From NCBI RefSeq assembly GCF_001541095.1, contig NZ_LMXH01000004.1, positions 186,001 through 250,000 on the forward strand: a stretch of 64,000 bases of DNA, written 5' to 3'. The notes below the pieces were generated by a model, which was not told the origin of the DNA, ran no database searches, and was given only the letters and a program-made list of their open reading frames with translations. Below, in pieces: positions 20,660 to 30,068 of the stretch. Source of the stretch: Paenibacillus sp. FJAT-26967. GTDB taxonomy: Bacteria > Bacillota > Bacilli > Paenibacillales > NBRC-103111. A program made the position numbers and the translations under genes. Position 1 is the stretch's first letter. Every line of letters starts with the position of its first letter.

Positions 20660-20749
20660 AAGCTGCGGGAAGCGGCAAGGATAGCGCCAAGATCGGGCCC
20701 GGGGCGGGCGCTCCGGGTTCGGTGATCTTATTGCGAAAGGGGCATTACC

Positions 20750-22366
20750 TTGAGAGAAAATAGACGGAATCCGGTTCTGCTGAGCCTTCTGGCGGCAGCG
20801 CTGCTTATGGCTCCTGTTTCCACGGAAGTGCAGGCAGCAGAGGCGGCTCAAGAGGGGCAAGCAGCGCAGAAGAGCGGCATTTCCCTCGATGCCATAGGAG
20901 GAGTGCGGACGGGCGGCACGGTTACGGTGTCCGGCCAGACGCAGCTCCCCGAAGTCATAGTGAAGGTTCTGGCGCCTAACGGAACGAATGTTTTCTATGA
21001 TATCGTTTTAGCGGATGCAGGGGCCTACAAGACCTCTTTTACGCTTCCGCACGGGGCTGAGACGGGAACTTATCAGGTGGTGGCAGGACTTGGCGGTACG
21101 ACGGCTTCTTCCGCATTCACGTATTCCAAGCGGGACAACGGCGAGGGAGGAGGAAGCGACAGCGGGAACGGAAGCGGAGGGACGGAATCCCCTAAACCGG
21201 GGCCGGTAACCCCGGAACAGCCGGGCAGTACCGCGGTGGTCACGATCACGGCGCGTGATATTCCGAAGCCGGATAAGGACTTCATTACACTGCAGGCTGA
21301 CTTCGGCAGCGGCAAAAGTTCCGGCGAAGTGCTCCTGCCCGCCAATCTGGCGGAGCTTGCCGGGGATACGCCTGTCCAGCTAGTTACCACCTTCGGCACG
21401 ATCGTGTTTCCGAAGGAAGCGCTCGCTGGACTTGCGGCGGCTGTGCCTGCCGGGCAGACGGCCGCTTCGCTCTTAGTCCGCATCGACCGGGTCAGCGAAG
21501 ATGCGGTAGGCAAGCTGGTCGCGGCCTGGAACAAACGCAGCGGCGGGGCCGTCGTTCAAGCAGCAGGCGATGCCGTGGATGTCCGCATCGCCATCCGGGT
21601 CCTAGGCGGGGACGAGGTGCCCGTCCAGTCCTTCGCGGAGTCCCTGACACTGAAGCTGAAGCTGACGGCGGTTCCTGCGGAGCGAAACCTGGCCGGCATC
21701 TATTCTGTGGATGCCTCAGGTCAAGCAGTCTACGCGGGCGGTAAGCCGGATGGCAGCTCGATTGCCGCGCGTGTAGAGCATTCCAGCCGGTACGGCGTGT
21801 TTACGTACAACAAATCGTTCACGGATCTGCCCGGGCAGCACTGGGCGTACAAGGTTGTGAAAGAGCTGGCAGGGAAACACATCATCGACGGGGTAAGCGA
21901 TACCCGCTTTGAGCCGGAGCAGGAAGTAACCCGCGCACAGTTCGTGACGATGCTCGTGAAGCAGCTTAAGCTCACCGCGGCTAAACCGGCTGCTTTCCGG
22001 GACGTTCCGGCCGGCAGCTGGTACGCAGATGCGATAGCTGCCGCTTACGAGGGCGGCATCGTGGAAGGAACCGGCCCGGACACGTTCGCGCCGGAGCAGA
22101 TAATCACGCGCGAGGAGATCGCCGTGATGATGACCCGCATGGCCGCGAAGACTCATGCGGGTCCGGACCAAGCGCCTAAGGCTGATTTCGCGGACAGCGG
22201 GGATATCAGCACGTGGGCCCGGTCCGCTGTGGACAAGGCCGTCCACAGCGGACTGATGATCGGCCGAACGGACGATACGTTCTCGCCGCTGGAGGCAGCG
22301 ACCCGCGCGGAAGCGGCTCAAGTGATCTACAACGGGCTGCTGGTCTTCCCGGAACAAATAAAATGA
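20750..22366 (+). CDS. SLH-domain cell-surface protein
   Basis: A 538-residue exported protein with a signal peptide (about 1-28, ending VQAAEA), a beta-sandwich region (to about residue 120), a Gly/Ser/Pro linker (residues 124-160), a domain of about 190 residues with no clear family, then three S-layer-homology repeats (about 356-400, 414-460 and 478-525, each with an FxDV..WA and F.P...TR pattern). SLH repeats bind pyruvylated wall polymer. The start is TTG at 20750 with AAAGGGG upstream. It is probably co-transcribed with the nucleotidase. The two frames are the same but separated by two in-frame stops, and this gene has its own signal peptide, so it is not a broken fusion. Confidence 0.82.
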   Translation: MRENRRNPVLLSLLAAALLMAPVSTEVQAAEAAQEGQAAQKSGISLDAIGGVRTGGTVTVSGQTQLPEVIVKVLAPNGTNVFYDIVLADAGAYKTSFTLPHGAETGTYQVVAGLGGTTASSAFTYSKRDNGEGGGSDSGNGSGGTESPKPGPVTPEQPGSTAVVTITARDIPKPDKDFITLQADFGSGKSSGEVLLPANLAELAGDTPVQLVTTFGTIVFPKEALAGLAAAVPAGQTAASLLVRIDRVSEDAVGKLVAAWNKRSGGAVVQAAGDAVDVRIAIRVLGGDEVPVQSFAESLTLKLKLTAVPAERNLAGIYSVDASGQAVYAGGKPDGSSIAARVEHSSRYGVFTYNKSFTDLPGQHWAYKVVKELAGKHIIDGVSDTRFEPEQEVTRAQFVTMLVKQLKLTAAKPAAFRDVPAGSWYADAIAAAYEGGIVEGTGPDTFAPEQIITREEIAVMMTRMAAKTHAGPDQAPKADFADSGDISTWARSAVDKAVHSGLMIGRTDDTFSPLEAATRAEAAQVIYNGLLVFPEQIK

Positions 22367-22706
22367 GGCGTAAGAGAATTCTTGGCAAACTAAGCGGCAC
22401 TCCGGTAGCCGGGAATAAGGAATTCGGTTTTAATCTTGCTTGGGATTACGGGGAAAGCTTTGTGTTTACGATTTCGATAAGCCGGGTCCATGAAATGTAG
22501 TTTTGGGAATGTGAAAAGGAAGGGCCTGTATTACTGGAGGCCCCTTGCTGAACGGAGTGAATGTTAACCGTGTAATGTTAAGAGGCAACGAACAAAGGCA
22601 GGGACCCTGGGGCCCCTGCCTTTGTTCGTTGCTTAGTGTAATAGCAAGCACTGAAGGACTGCAACTGCAGAAATCATTAGCGGTTGCCTCTTTCCCGGCT
22701 GCTTCT
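22367..22706. other. Gap between convergent genes with a large palindrome
   Basis: No gene. A small hairpin GGGCCT/AGGCCC (22522-22543) is followed by a long perfect inverted repeat at 22585-22632. Confidence 0.45.
22585..22632. repeat. 19-bp perfect inverted repeat (possible bidirectional terminator)
   Basis: Bases 22585-22603 (starting GCAACGAACAAAGG) are exactly complementary to 22614-22632, with a 10-base GC-rich spacer. It lies between convergent genes but lacks flanking T-runs, so it is a stable hairpin rather than a textbook terminator. Confidence 0.6.
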
Positions 22707-24224
22707 TTATTGCTCCGTATTGTCGCATGACCCGCCCGCTTGTTCATCCTTGGGGTGCCCATCCGAACTCTCGCCTGCAAATGCCCATACGGAGACGCTT
22801 CCTCCGTTTACAGGAAAATCGGCAAAACCGTCCTCGCCGATGGTGATCTGCTCCTGCCGGTTGCCGGTCAAATCCGTCCACTGCTCACCGGCACGGTTTT
22901 CTCCGACACACATTCGCTTCTCGCCATTATCGCCGTTTGAAATCACAACCGCAATTCCGGAATGCTCGATCTCATCCACGCCGCGTCTTACCCAGCCAAT
23001 GGTGTTCGGATGATCGAAGTAATCCTCCTGCGTGCCATAAGCTTTATGGTAGCGCGCCTCCAGCAGAGGATCAATGTCGGCCTTCTTCCCTTCGGCCGGA
23101 GCAGGTCCTCCAATTCCGAAGTAGTCTCCATAAAAGACACAAGGATAGCCTTCTTCACGCAGCAGAATCAGCGCATAGGCACTTTGCTTAAACCAGTCTT
23201 CAATCCAGGATTCCAGCGCTTCGTGAGGCTGAGAATCATGATTGTCTACGAAAGTGACCGCATGGAAGGGGTGGGAGCTGACCAGGGTATCCTGAAAAAT
23301 CGTAGAGAGATCAAACTCTCGCCCCTCCTTGGACGCCGCATGCAGTTTATAGTGCAGCGATACATCGAATAAATCGATTTTATAGTCCAGCGTATCCAGG
23401 AAGGCTTGGCAGGCTGCGAGATCCGACTTCCAGAATTCTCCGACAATATAGAAATCTTCGCCGCGCTCTTTGATCATTTCGGTTGCGAATTCTTTCACAA
23501 ACTCGTGATTGATATGCTTGATAGCATCAAGCCTATATCCGTCGCAGCCCAGCGTATTCCCGAGCCATTTGCCCCAGCGGATCATTTCCTCCCGTACACC
23601 GGGATGGCTGTAATCGATATTGGCGAACATCAGATAATCGTAATTGCCGAACTCGTCATCGACATTTTCATTCCAATCTTTATGCTCGCCTACGATTTTG
23701 AACACCCCGGTGCGATCTTCCTTGGCGTCATAATCCGTGCCGTTGAAATGCCCAAAATCCCATTTAAAGGCTGAATACTTCTCTCCGCGTCCCGGAAAGG
23801 TAAACTTCGTCCAGCCTTCAATATCGAAAGGTTCTGAGATTTCTTCGGTCCGGTCATGCTGGTCTACCTCGATGACTTTGAAAAGCTCTTTCTCATCCGC
23901 ACCCGCTTTATGATTCATCACGAGATCGGCATAAACGCACAATCCGTTCTCCTGGCAGGCGGCTATTGCATCAAGCAGTTCCTGTTTTGTACCGTATTTA
24001 GTCCGTACGGTTCCTTTTTGATCGAATTCGCCCAGATCGTACAAATCATACACGCCATAACCGGTGTCCTGGTCGGACTGGCCCTTGGTAACGGGCGGAA
24101 TCCAGACGGAATCAATTTTGAGCCGTTTCAATTCCGGAGCCATTTCTTTGAGCCGGTTCCAGTGAGAACCATCGGCTTCTACGTGCCATTCGAAAAATTG
24201 CATCATGGTATGGTTTCGCTTCAT
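22707..24224 (-). CDS. Cytoplasmic alpha-amylase (GH13)
   Basis: A 505-residue glycoside hydrolase with no signal peptide, so intracellular, acting on alpha-1,4-glucans or maltodextrins. Conserved regions I-IV are present: VYADLVMNHK, the nucleophile in GYRLDAIKH (Asp233), the acid/base in IVGEFW (Glu263) and FVDNHDS (Asp330). The start MKRNHTMMQFFEWH is the hallmark of the AmyS-like GH13 subfamily 5. The family end point is normally near GGSVSVWA; a polar tail of about 20 residues follows. GAGGGGG lies upstream of the ATG. A 12-bp palindrome at 24240-24251 lies just upstream. Confidence 0.93.
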   Translation of the reverse strand: MKRNHTMMQFFEWHVEADGSHWNRLKEMAPELKRLKIDSVWIPPVTKGQSDQDTGYGVYDLYDLGEFDQKGTVRTKYGTKQELLDAIAACQENGLCVYADLVMNHKAGADEKELFKVIEVDQHDRTEEISEPFDIEGWTKFTFPGRGEKYSAFKWDFGHFNGTDYDAKEDRTGVFKIVGEHKDWNENVDDEFGNYDYLMFANIDYSHPGVREEMIRWGKWLGNTLGCDGYRLDAIKHINHEFVKEFATEMIKERGEDFYIVGEFWKSDLAACQAFLDTLDYKIDLFDVSLHYKLHAASKEGREFDLSTIFQDTLVSSHPFHAVTFVDNHDSQPHEALESWIEDWFKQSAYALILLREEGYPCVFYGDYFGIGGPAPAEGKKADIDPLLEARYHKAYGTQEDYFDHPNTIGWVRRGVDEIEHSGIAVVISNGDNGEKRMCVGENRAGEQWTDLTGNRQEQITIGEDGFADFPVNGGSVSVWAFAGESSDGHPKDEQAGGSCDNTEQ

Positions 24225-24888
24225 GCGTATTCCCCCTCAGATAGATCTATCGCGAGTTTCTCTGTACTACAAGAACACTCTTGCTGTCCGTGGCCTTATG
24301 TCGGCGCCGGTTATCTAGAGGATGATTACCCTTTGCAGGGCATTACTTAAACCACTGCTTTTGAAGGGCTGTCCTGAAAGCCGGAAGTCTTGCAGAGAAT
24401 CAGTATGATTTGCTGCTATCACTATACTCACGGGACGGCGGCAGTTGCATAGGAATTATGGCTCATGTCCTGTAGATGCAGAAGATAGCTCCTTTGAATA
24501 ACAGTGAAAATGGGACTTCATGTCGAAAAAAATAATCAAATGGCACTATTCGTATGGAATAGGAGAGAATTGTCTCCTTGTTTTGTATAAAAACACCCCT
24601 GTTATCCCAATTACAATCGAATATAATGGAATTCAAGACAGTATTCTTCCTCTTTTTTCCCTCAAGCATCCGTGTTCATTTCGTATTTTTCATTTATTTC
24701 CACTACCAAGTCAGTTAGACTAGTACTTTGTTCTTACCTGATTTATCCTAGCGTACGTAATTTTGCTTTAAATTCAAGCCTTTAGGCTGAATTTAGAAAC
24801 AATACCGCCCGAAGGAAAGATATTGGAGGTGAACGTTGTAAGCCTTTGTGACCGGTATTGTATAAATCTAAAGTAAATGGGGTGCAAA
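24225..24888. other. Long intergenic region between amylase and chitinase genes
   Basis: No credible gene; short frames here lack ribosome binding sites. It contains the palindrome GATAGATCTATC (24240-24251), a small hairpin around 24769-24792, and a TATAAA -10-like box at 24861-24866 upstream of the chitinase, whose RBS GGGGTG is at 24879-24884. The rest is AT-rich with no recognisable element. Confidence 0.4.
24240..24251. promoter_or_regulatory. 12-bp palindrome upstream of alpha-amylase
   Basis: GATAGATCTATC is a perfect palindrome ending 16 bp before the amylase start codon, inside its untranslated region; an operator is possible but unproven. Confidence 0.25.
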
Positions 24889-27800
24889 ATGGAAGCGCTT
24901 AAGAAGAGTGTTTTATGGAAATGGCTCGTTTTCATTCTGTGTACAGGTATGATTTTTTCCTCGTACATTTCTGCTTTTCCTGGAATAGCTAAGGCCAACT
25001 CGGCTGATATTGAAGGTCATTGGGCTCAGGCTCAGCTGACTGAATGGCATCATAAAGGTCTCTTGGAGGGATATCCGGACGGTTCATTGAAGCCGGACAA
25101 GGCTATCACTCGTGTGGAACTGATGGCGCTTATCAACCGGTTTTTCAATTTAACCGAAACGAAAGACATTCAATTCTCTGATGTAACATCGGAGCAGTGG
25201 CAGTATAAGGAGGTCAGCAAAGCTGTAACGGCAGGCTACGTAGATGGATACAGCGACGGGACGATTAAGCCGGATCAGCTGATCAGCAGGCAGGAAGCGG
25301 CGGTTATGCTATCCCGGGTTCTTCCGCTTGATACACAGTCAGAGGACAAACTGGAGGGAATTAAGGACAGCTCAGAGATTGCAGATTGGAGTAAAAAAGC
25401 GGTAAACGCAATGGTGGCAAAGGGTGTTATTGATGGTTATGAAGACGGTACATTCCGTCCGAACGGCAAATTGACCCGCGCGGAAGCGGTAGTTCTGCTC
25501 AGCCGCACACCAAATTTGCAAGCGCTTACTACTTATGATAAGGCAGGTACTTACGGTCCGGCAACGGGTACGGAAACCATCCAAGGCGGTGTTTCGATTA
25601 CCGTACCGGGAGTTACTTTGCAGAACATGGTCATCAAAGGCAATCTGATTTTGGGCAAGGGAATCGGTGAAGGTGACGCGACGCTCAAGAACGTGAAAGT
25701 AGAAGGAACCACAACCGTTAACGGCGGCGGAGCCAACTCTATTTATATCGTAGATTCTAATTTGGGTACGGTCGTAGTAGACAAGGCAAGCGGTATAGTG
25801 CGGCTTGTTGTCAAGGGTAACTCTTCTATCCAGAATCTTATTGTTAAATCACCTGTGAAATTAGAAGAAGAGGCGCTGACAGGCGCCGGGTTCGTGGATG
25901 TTCTGCTATCCAAAGAGCTGCCGGCGGAAACATCCGTTACATTGTCCGGACAATTTGCCACACTGACAATTGCCGGCCAAAAAATCAAGGTTGATCTCGT
26001 TAAGGGAACAATCGAAACGGTCAAAGTTACCGGCAGTGACTCTGCTATCTCCGTTCAGGCGGATGCAACGATTGTATCCCTTATCCTGGATGCAATTGCT
26101 AAAGTTACAGGCAACGGAACAGTTCAATCTGTTACCGTAAATGAAGGCGGCAAAGGTTCTGCTTTTGACAAAGCGCCAGGTAAAAAAGACGGACCGCAGA
26201 AAGATTCTATCGTAGTGGGCACACCTGGCTACGGCGGCGGCGGTTCTGGCGGCGGAGGAAGTACCACCGAGCCGGCGGCAGCTAAGAAACTGATCGCTTA
26301 TGCAGCGGGATGGGAAACCTATTCTGCAGAGAATCCGATTGATGCGACGAAACTGACGCATTTGATCTATTCGTTCACACACGTAAAAGACGGCAAGATC
26401 GTTCCAGCTCCTTATCAGAATGACGCGGCGAACTATGCTTATCTGCATACTCTGAAGAATCAGAACCCGAAACTTAAGCTCATGATTGCGATCGGCGGCT
26501 GGGGTGCGGATGGCTTCTCGGATGCAGTCTTGACGGAGGATTCCCGCAATACGTTCGCAGACAGCATTGTGAAGTACATCGTGGACAACAAGCTGGATGG
26601 GGTGGACTTGGACTGGGAGTATCCTACTCTGAGTGAAGACGGTGTCATGAAGGCCAGATCCGAAGACAAGCCTAACTTCACGTTGTTCGTGAAACTTCTT
26701 CGCGAGAAACTGAATAAACAAGGACTTAGAGAAAATAAGTACTATGAAATTTCGATGGCCGCCGGAGCAAGCAAGAAGAAAATGGACGGAATCGAAGCGG
26801 ACAAATTAGCGGCTATTCTGGATAACATCAACATCATGACGTATGACTTCGAGGGTAACTGGTCCACCAAAACCGGACACCACACGAACCTCTACGGCGG
26901 ATCCATCAGTGTCGATTCCGTCGTAAAGATGTATAGAAATGCAAACGTACCTGCTAACAAAATTGTGATCGGAGCGGCTTTCTACAGCCACATCTGGTAC
27001 GATGTAAAGTCAACCGATAAGAACGGATTGGGTCAGGCTGCTACAGGGAGCCAGAATACACCGACTTATAACGTTATTGCACCCATATATAATAAGGCGA
27101 ACGGCTTTACCCGTTATTGGGATGATGCGGCAAAAGCTCCGTATCTGTTCGACGGCAGTACATTCCTGTCTTATGACGATGCGGAGTCTGTAACGGCAAA
27201 AGCTCGGTATGTCCTCGAGAAGGATTTGGGCGGCGCGATGTTCTGGGAGTATGGACAGGACCGGACGGGCGTTCTGGTCGGTGCTTTAGCCGATGGACTC
27301 CAAGGAAAATCCTATGTGCCAGATAATGCTGTACCTGCGGCTCCGCAAGTGCGGAATGTAACCGATGGTCAGACGTATACTTCCGGTGTTCTGCCGAACT
27401 GGACGGATGCCCCCCGAACGGTAAGCGCAGCTACCCTCAACGGTAAAGCTTACACGAAAGGTACCGGCATTACAGAAGCAGGGACCTATGTCCTTGTTGT
27501 AACGGCTGCTAACGGGACTTTAGACAAGACGGCTTCTACAACAGTCAACTTTACTGTAGATCCACAGAAGAAAGTAATTGCATATGCAGCCGGATGGAAT
27601 TCCTATTCTGCGGATTCAAATCCGATCGATGCTGCGAAGCTGACGCATCTGATCTATTCATTCACGCACGTGAAGAACGACCGGATCGTCCCGGCCCCTT
27701 ATCAGGATGATGCGGCAAATTATGCTTATCTGCATACATTGAAGAACCAGAATCCGAACCTTAAACTGATGATAGCGGTCGGCGGCTGGGGAGCGGATGG

Positions 27801-29889
27801 TTTCTCAGATGCGGTCTTAACCGAAGATTCCCGCGATACGTTCGCAGATAGCATTGTTCAGTATATGGTGGACAATAAGCTGGATGGGGTAGACATCGAC
27901 TGGGAATATCCTACCCTTAGTGTAGACGGTGCAATGAAATCAAGACCTGAAGACAAAAAAAATTATACTCTGTTCTTGCAGAAGCTACGTGAGAAGCTGA
28001 ATGTCCAAGGACTGAAAGATAACAAGTATTACGAGATCTCTATGGCTGCAGGAGCCAGCAACGATAAACTTGCAGGGATTGAAGCTGAGAAAGTAGCAAG
28101 TATTTTAGATAATATTAACATCATGACGTATGATTTCGAGGGCGGCTGGTCCGCTAAGACCGGACATCACACGAACCTTTATGGGGGAGGAGCATTCAGT
28201 GTCGATTCGGTTGTGAACAACTATAAAGCAGCTAAAGTGCCAGCCAACAAAATTGTGATCGGAGTGGCCTTTTACAGTCATATCTGGTACAACGTTAAAT
28301 CGACAGATAAGAACGGACTAGGTCAATCGGCTACAGGCAGTCAGAATACGCCAACCTATAACGTAATCGCTGCTACGTATAACGAAGTGAACGGCTTTAC
28401 CCGTTATTGGGATGATACCGCTAAAGCTCCGTACCTGTTCGATGGCAGTACCTTCTTATCCTATGATGATGCGGAATCAGCAGCGGCCAAAGCTCAATAC
28501 GTACTCGACAAAGAATTGGGCGGAGCCATGTTCTGGGAGTATGGCCAGGATAAAACTGGAGTTCTACTAGGTGCTTTAGCCGATGGACTCCAAGGAAAAC
28601 CTTATGTACCTAGCAGTGCTGTTCCTGCAGCTCCACAGGTAATTAACGTCGTGGATGGCCAGACGTATACTTCCGGCGTTTTGCCGAACTGGACAGACGC
28701 TCCCGGAATAGTTAGCGGAGCTACTCTTAACGGTAAGATTTATACGAAAGGCACCGGCATTACCGAGGCGGGGACATATGTCCTTGTTGTAACCGCCGCT
28801 AACGGGACACTGGGTAAGACAGCTTCTACAACCGTAAACTTCACAATTAAACCGCAGAAGAAAGTCATCGGTTATATCGCAGGTTGGGAAGATTGGTCTG
28901 TAACCAATTCTGTTTATGCCAATAAGTTAACACATCTGGATTATTCCTTTACTCATGTTAAAGACGGAAAGATTATTCCGCTTGCTGGACAGAATGATGA
29001 GGCGAACTATGCGTACCTTCAAAGCTTGAAAGCACAGAATCCGAAACTGAAAATTCTGATCGCTATTGGCGGCTGGGGTGCAGATGGTTTCTCGGATGCC
29101 GTGTTAACCGATGAAGCACGCAACATTTTCACAGACAGTATTATCGATTACATCAAACAGTACAAGCTGGATGGGGTAGATCTCGACTGGGAGTATCCTT
29201 CCATCAGTGCGGATGGTGTTATGAAGGCAAGACCCGAAGATACGAAGAACTTTACTCTGCTTCTGCAAATGCTGAGAGAGAAGTTGAATAAACAAGGATT
29301 GGAAGACAACAAGTATTATGAGATTTCAATGGCAGGCGGAGCTGGTACCCAGCATATTGCTGCAGTTGAAATCGACAAGATTGCTCCTTTGCTGGATAAC
29401 ATCAACATCATGACCTATGACTTCGAAGGTGGCTGGTCCGCTAAAACCGGACATCACACGAATCTGTACGGACCTGGCATGAGCGCAGATATGGTTGTGA
29501 AGAGATACCAGGCGGCAGGAATGCCGTCGAATAAAATTGTAATCGGAGCGGGCTTCTACAGTCACATCTGGTACAATGTCGAGTCGACAGTTAACAATGG
29601 ACTTGGACAGAAAGCCAAAGGCAGTGGAAATGCTCCGACCTATAATGATATCCTGGCAAACTATAACAGCGCTAACGGGTTCGTCCGTTACTGGGATGAT
29701 GCAGCTAAAGCTCCTTATCTGTTTGACGGCACCACATTCCTTTCCTATGACGATCCGCAATCCGTAGCCGCCAAAGCGCAGTATGTGGTGGATAACGATC
29801 TCGGAGGAGCTATGTTCTGGGAATACGGCATGGATAAAACAGGAGCTTTACTGGATGCGATCGTGAATGTAATTCCAGTAAATCCTTAA
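24889..29889 (+). CDS. SLH-anchored multidomain chitinase with three GH18 domains
   Basis: A 1666-residue exported protein. In order: signal peptide (about 1-36); three SLH repeats (about 38-87, 95-145, 157-207); a beta-helix-like region rich in V-x-G-x-L repeats (about 214-434); a Gly/Ser linker (about 445-459); then three GH18 catalytic domains separated by two linker modules of about 80 residues (PAAPQVxNVxDGQTYTSG to TTVNF). The DGVDxDWE motifs are intact in all three (Asp570, Asp999, Asp1428; catalytic Glu577, Glu1006, Glu1435), exactly 429 residues apart. It probably degrades chitin or related beta-1,4-GlcNAc polymers at the cell surface. ATG 24889 is chosen over 24877 because GGGGTG precedes it. 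GAAGCGCTTA overlapping the start resembles a cre core. Confidence 0.9.
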   Translation: MEALKKSVLWKWLVFILCTGMIFSSYISAFPGIAKANSADIEGHWAQAQLTEWHHKGLLEGYPDGSLKPDKAITRVELMALINRFFNLTETKDIQFSDVTSEQWQYKEVSKAVTAGYVDGYSDGTIKPDQLISRQEAAVMLSRVLPLDTQSEDKLEGIKDSSEIADWSKKAVNAMVAKGVIDGYEDGTFRPNGKLTRAEAVVLLSRTPNLQALTTYDKAGTYGPATGTETIQGGVSITVPGVTLQNMVIKGNLILGKGIGEGDATLKNVKVEGTTTVNGGGANSIYIVDSNLGTVVVDKASGIVRLVVKGNSSIQNLIVKSPVKLEEEALTGAGFVDVLLSKELPAETSVTLSGQFATLTIAGQKIKVDLVKGTIETVKVTGSDSAISVQADATIVSLILDAIAKVTGNGTVQSVTVNEGGKGSAFDKAPGKKDGPQKDSIVVGTPGYGGGGSGGGGSTTEPAAAKKLIAYAAGWETYSAENPIDATKLTHLIYSFTHVKDGKIVPAPYQNDAANYAYLHTLKNQNPKLKLMIAIGGWGADGFSDAVLTEDSRNTFADSIVKYIVDNKLDGVDLDWEYPTLSEDGVMKARSEDKPNFTLFVKLLREKLNKQGLRENKYYEISMAAGASKKKMDGIEADKLAAILDNINIMTYDFEGNWSTKTGHHTNLYGGSISVDSVVKMYRNANVPANKIVIGAAFYSHIWYDVKSTDKNGLGQAATGSQNTPTYNVIAPIYNKANGFTRYWDDAAKAPYLFDGSTFLSYDDAESVTAKARYVLEKDLGGAMFWEYGQDRTGVLVGALADGLQGKSYVPDNAVPAAPQVRNVTDGQTYTSGVLPNWTDAPRTVSAATLNGKAYTKGTGITEAGTYVLVVTAANGTLDKTASTTVNFTVDPQKKVIAYAAGWNSYSADSNPIDAAKLTHLIYSFTHVKNDRIVPAPYQDDAANYAYLHTLKNQNPNLKLMIAVGGWGADGFSDAVLTEDSRDTFADSIVQYMVDNKLDGVDIDWEYPTLSVDGAMKSRPEDKKNYTLFLQKLREKLNVQGLKDNKYYEISMAAGASNDKLAGIEAEKVASILDNINIMTYDFEGGWSAKTGHHTNLYGGGAFSVDSVVNNYKAAKVPANKIVIGVAFYSHIWYNVKSTDKNGLGQSATGSQNTPTYNVIAATYNEVNGFTRYWDDTAKAPYLFDGSTFLSYDDAESAAAKAQYVLDKELGGAMFWEYGQDKTGVLLGALADGLQGKPYVPSSAVPAAPQVINVVDGQTYTSGVLPNWTDAPGIVSGATLNGKIYTKGTGITEAGTYVLVVTAANGTLGKTASTTVNFTIKPQKKVIGYIAGWEDWSVTNSVYANKLTHLDYSFTHVKDGKIIPLAGQNDEANYAYLQSLKAQNPKLKILIAIGGWGADGFSDAVLTDEARNIFTDSIIDYIKQYKLDGVDLDWEYPSISADGVMKARPEDTKNFTLLLQMLREKLNKQGLEDNKYYEISMAGGAGTQHIAAVEIDKIAPLLDNINIMTYDFEGGWSAKTGHHTNLYGPGMSADMVVKRYQAAGMPSNKIVIGAGFYSHIWYNVESTVNNGLGQKAKGSGNAPTYNDILANYNSANGFVRYWDDAAKAPYLFDGTTFLSYDDPQSVAAKAQYVVDNDLGGAMFWEYGMDKTGALLDAIVNVIPVNP
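26281..29880 (+). repeat. Three tandem GH18 modules, 1287-bp period
   Basis: The GH18 catalytic motif codons begin at 26596, 27883 and 29170, spacing 1287 bp both times. Long stretches of near-identical protein are repeated, for example KLMIAxGGWGADGFSDAVLT, NINIMTYDFEG and TKTGHHTNLYGG-like segments. This indicates internal duplication of a GH18-plus-linker unit; copies 1 and 2 are closer to each other than to copy 3. Confidence 0.85.
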
Positions 29890-29936
29890 TTCCGAATGAA
29901 CAGTTTTGCTAGTCATCTTTTATCTTATTAAAACCT

Positions 29937-29977
29937 TTAAGCCCGGAATCAGGACAGTCCTGATTCCGGGCTTTTCG
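29937..29977 (+). terminator. Terminator of the chitinase gene
   Basis: A near-perfect hairpin, AAGCCCGGAATCAGGA (29939-29954) with TCCTGATTCCGGGCTT (29958-29973), is followed by TT. Confidence 0.85.
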
Positions 29978-30068
29978 TCGTCCGGAAGCCGTGCCAAGTA
30001 CAAAAATCTGCTTTTGGGGTATAGTTATCATAAGAAGTGGCATCACCGTATTTGCGTGAAGGGGGAAC

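Noticed and set aside
20660-20749. Stop-codon split of one nucleotidase-SLH gene
   Set aside because: The frames are the same, but two in-frame stops intervene and the second gene has its own signal peptide, TTG start and ribosome binding site.
24463-24723. Short open frames in the amylase-chitinase gap
   Set aside because: No ribosome binding site, no sequence family, AT-rich DNA where short frames occur by chance.
26281-29880. Long repeats as a CRISPR-like or mobile array
   Set aside because: The repeats are in-frame coding duplications of GH18 modules; there are no short identical repeats with unique spacers.
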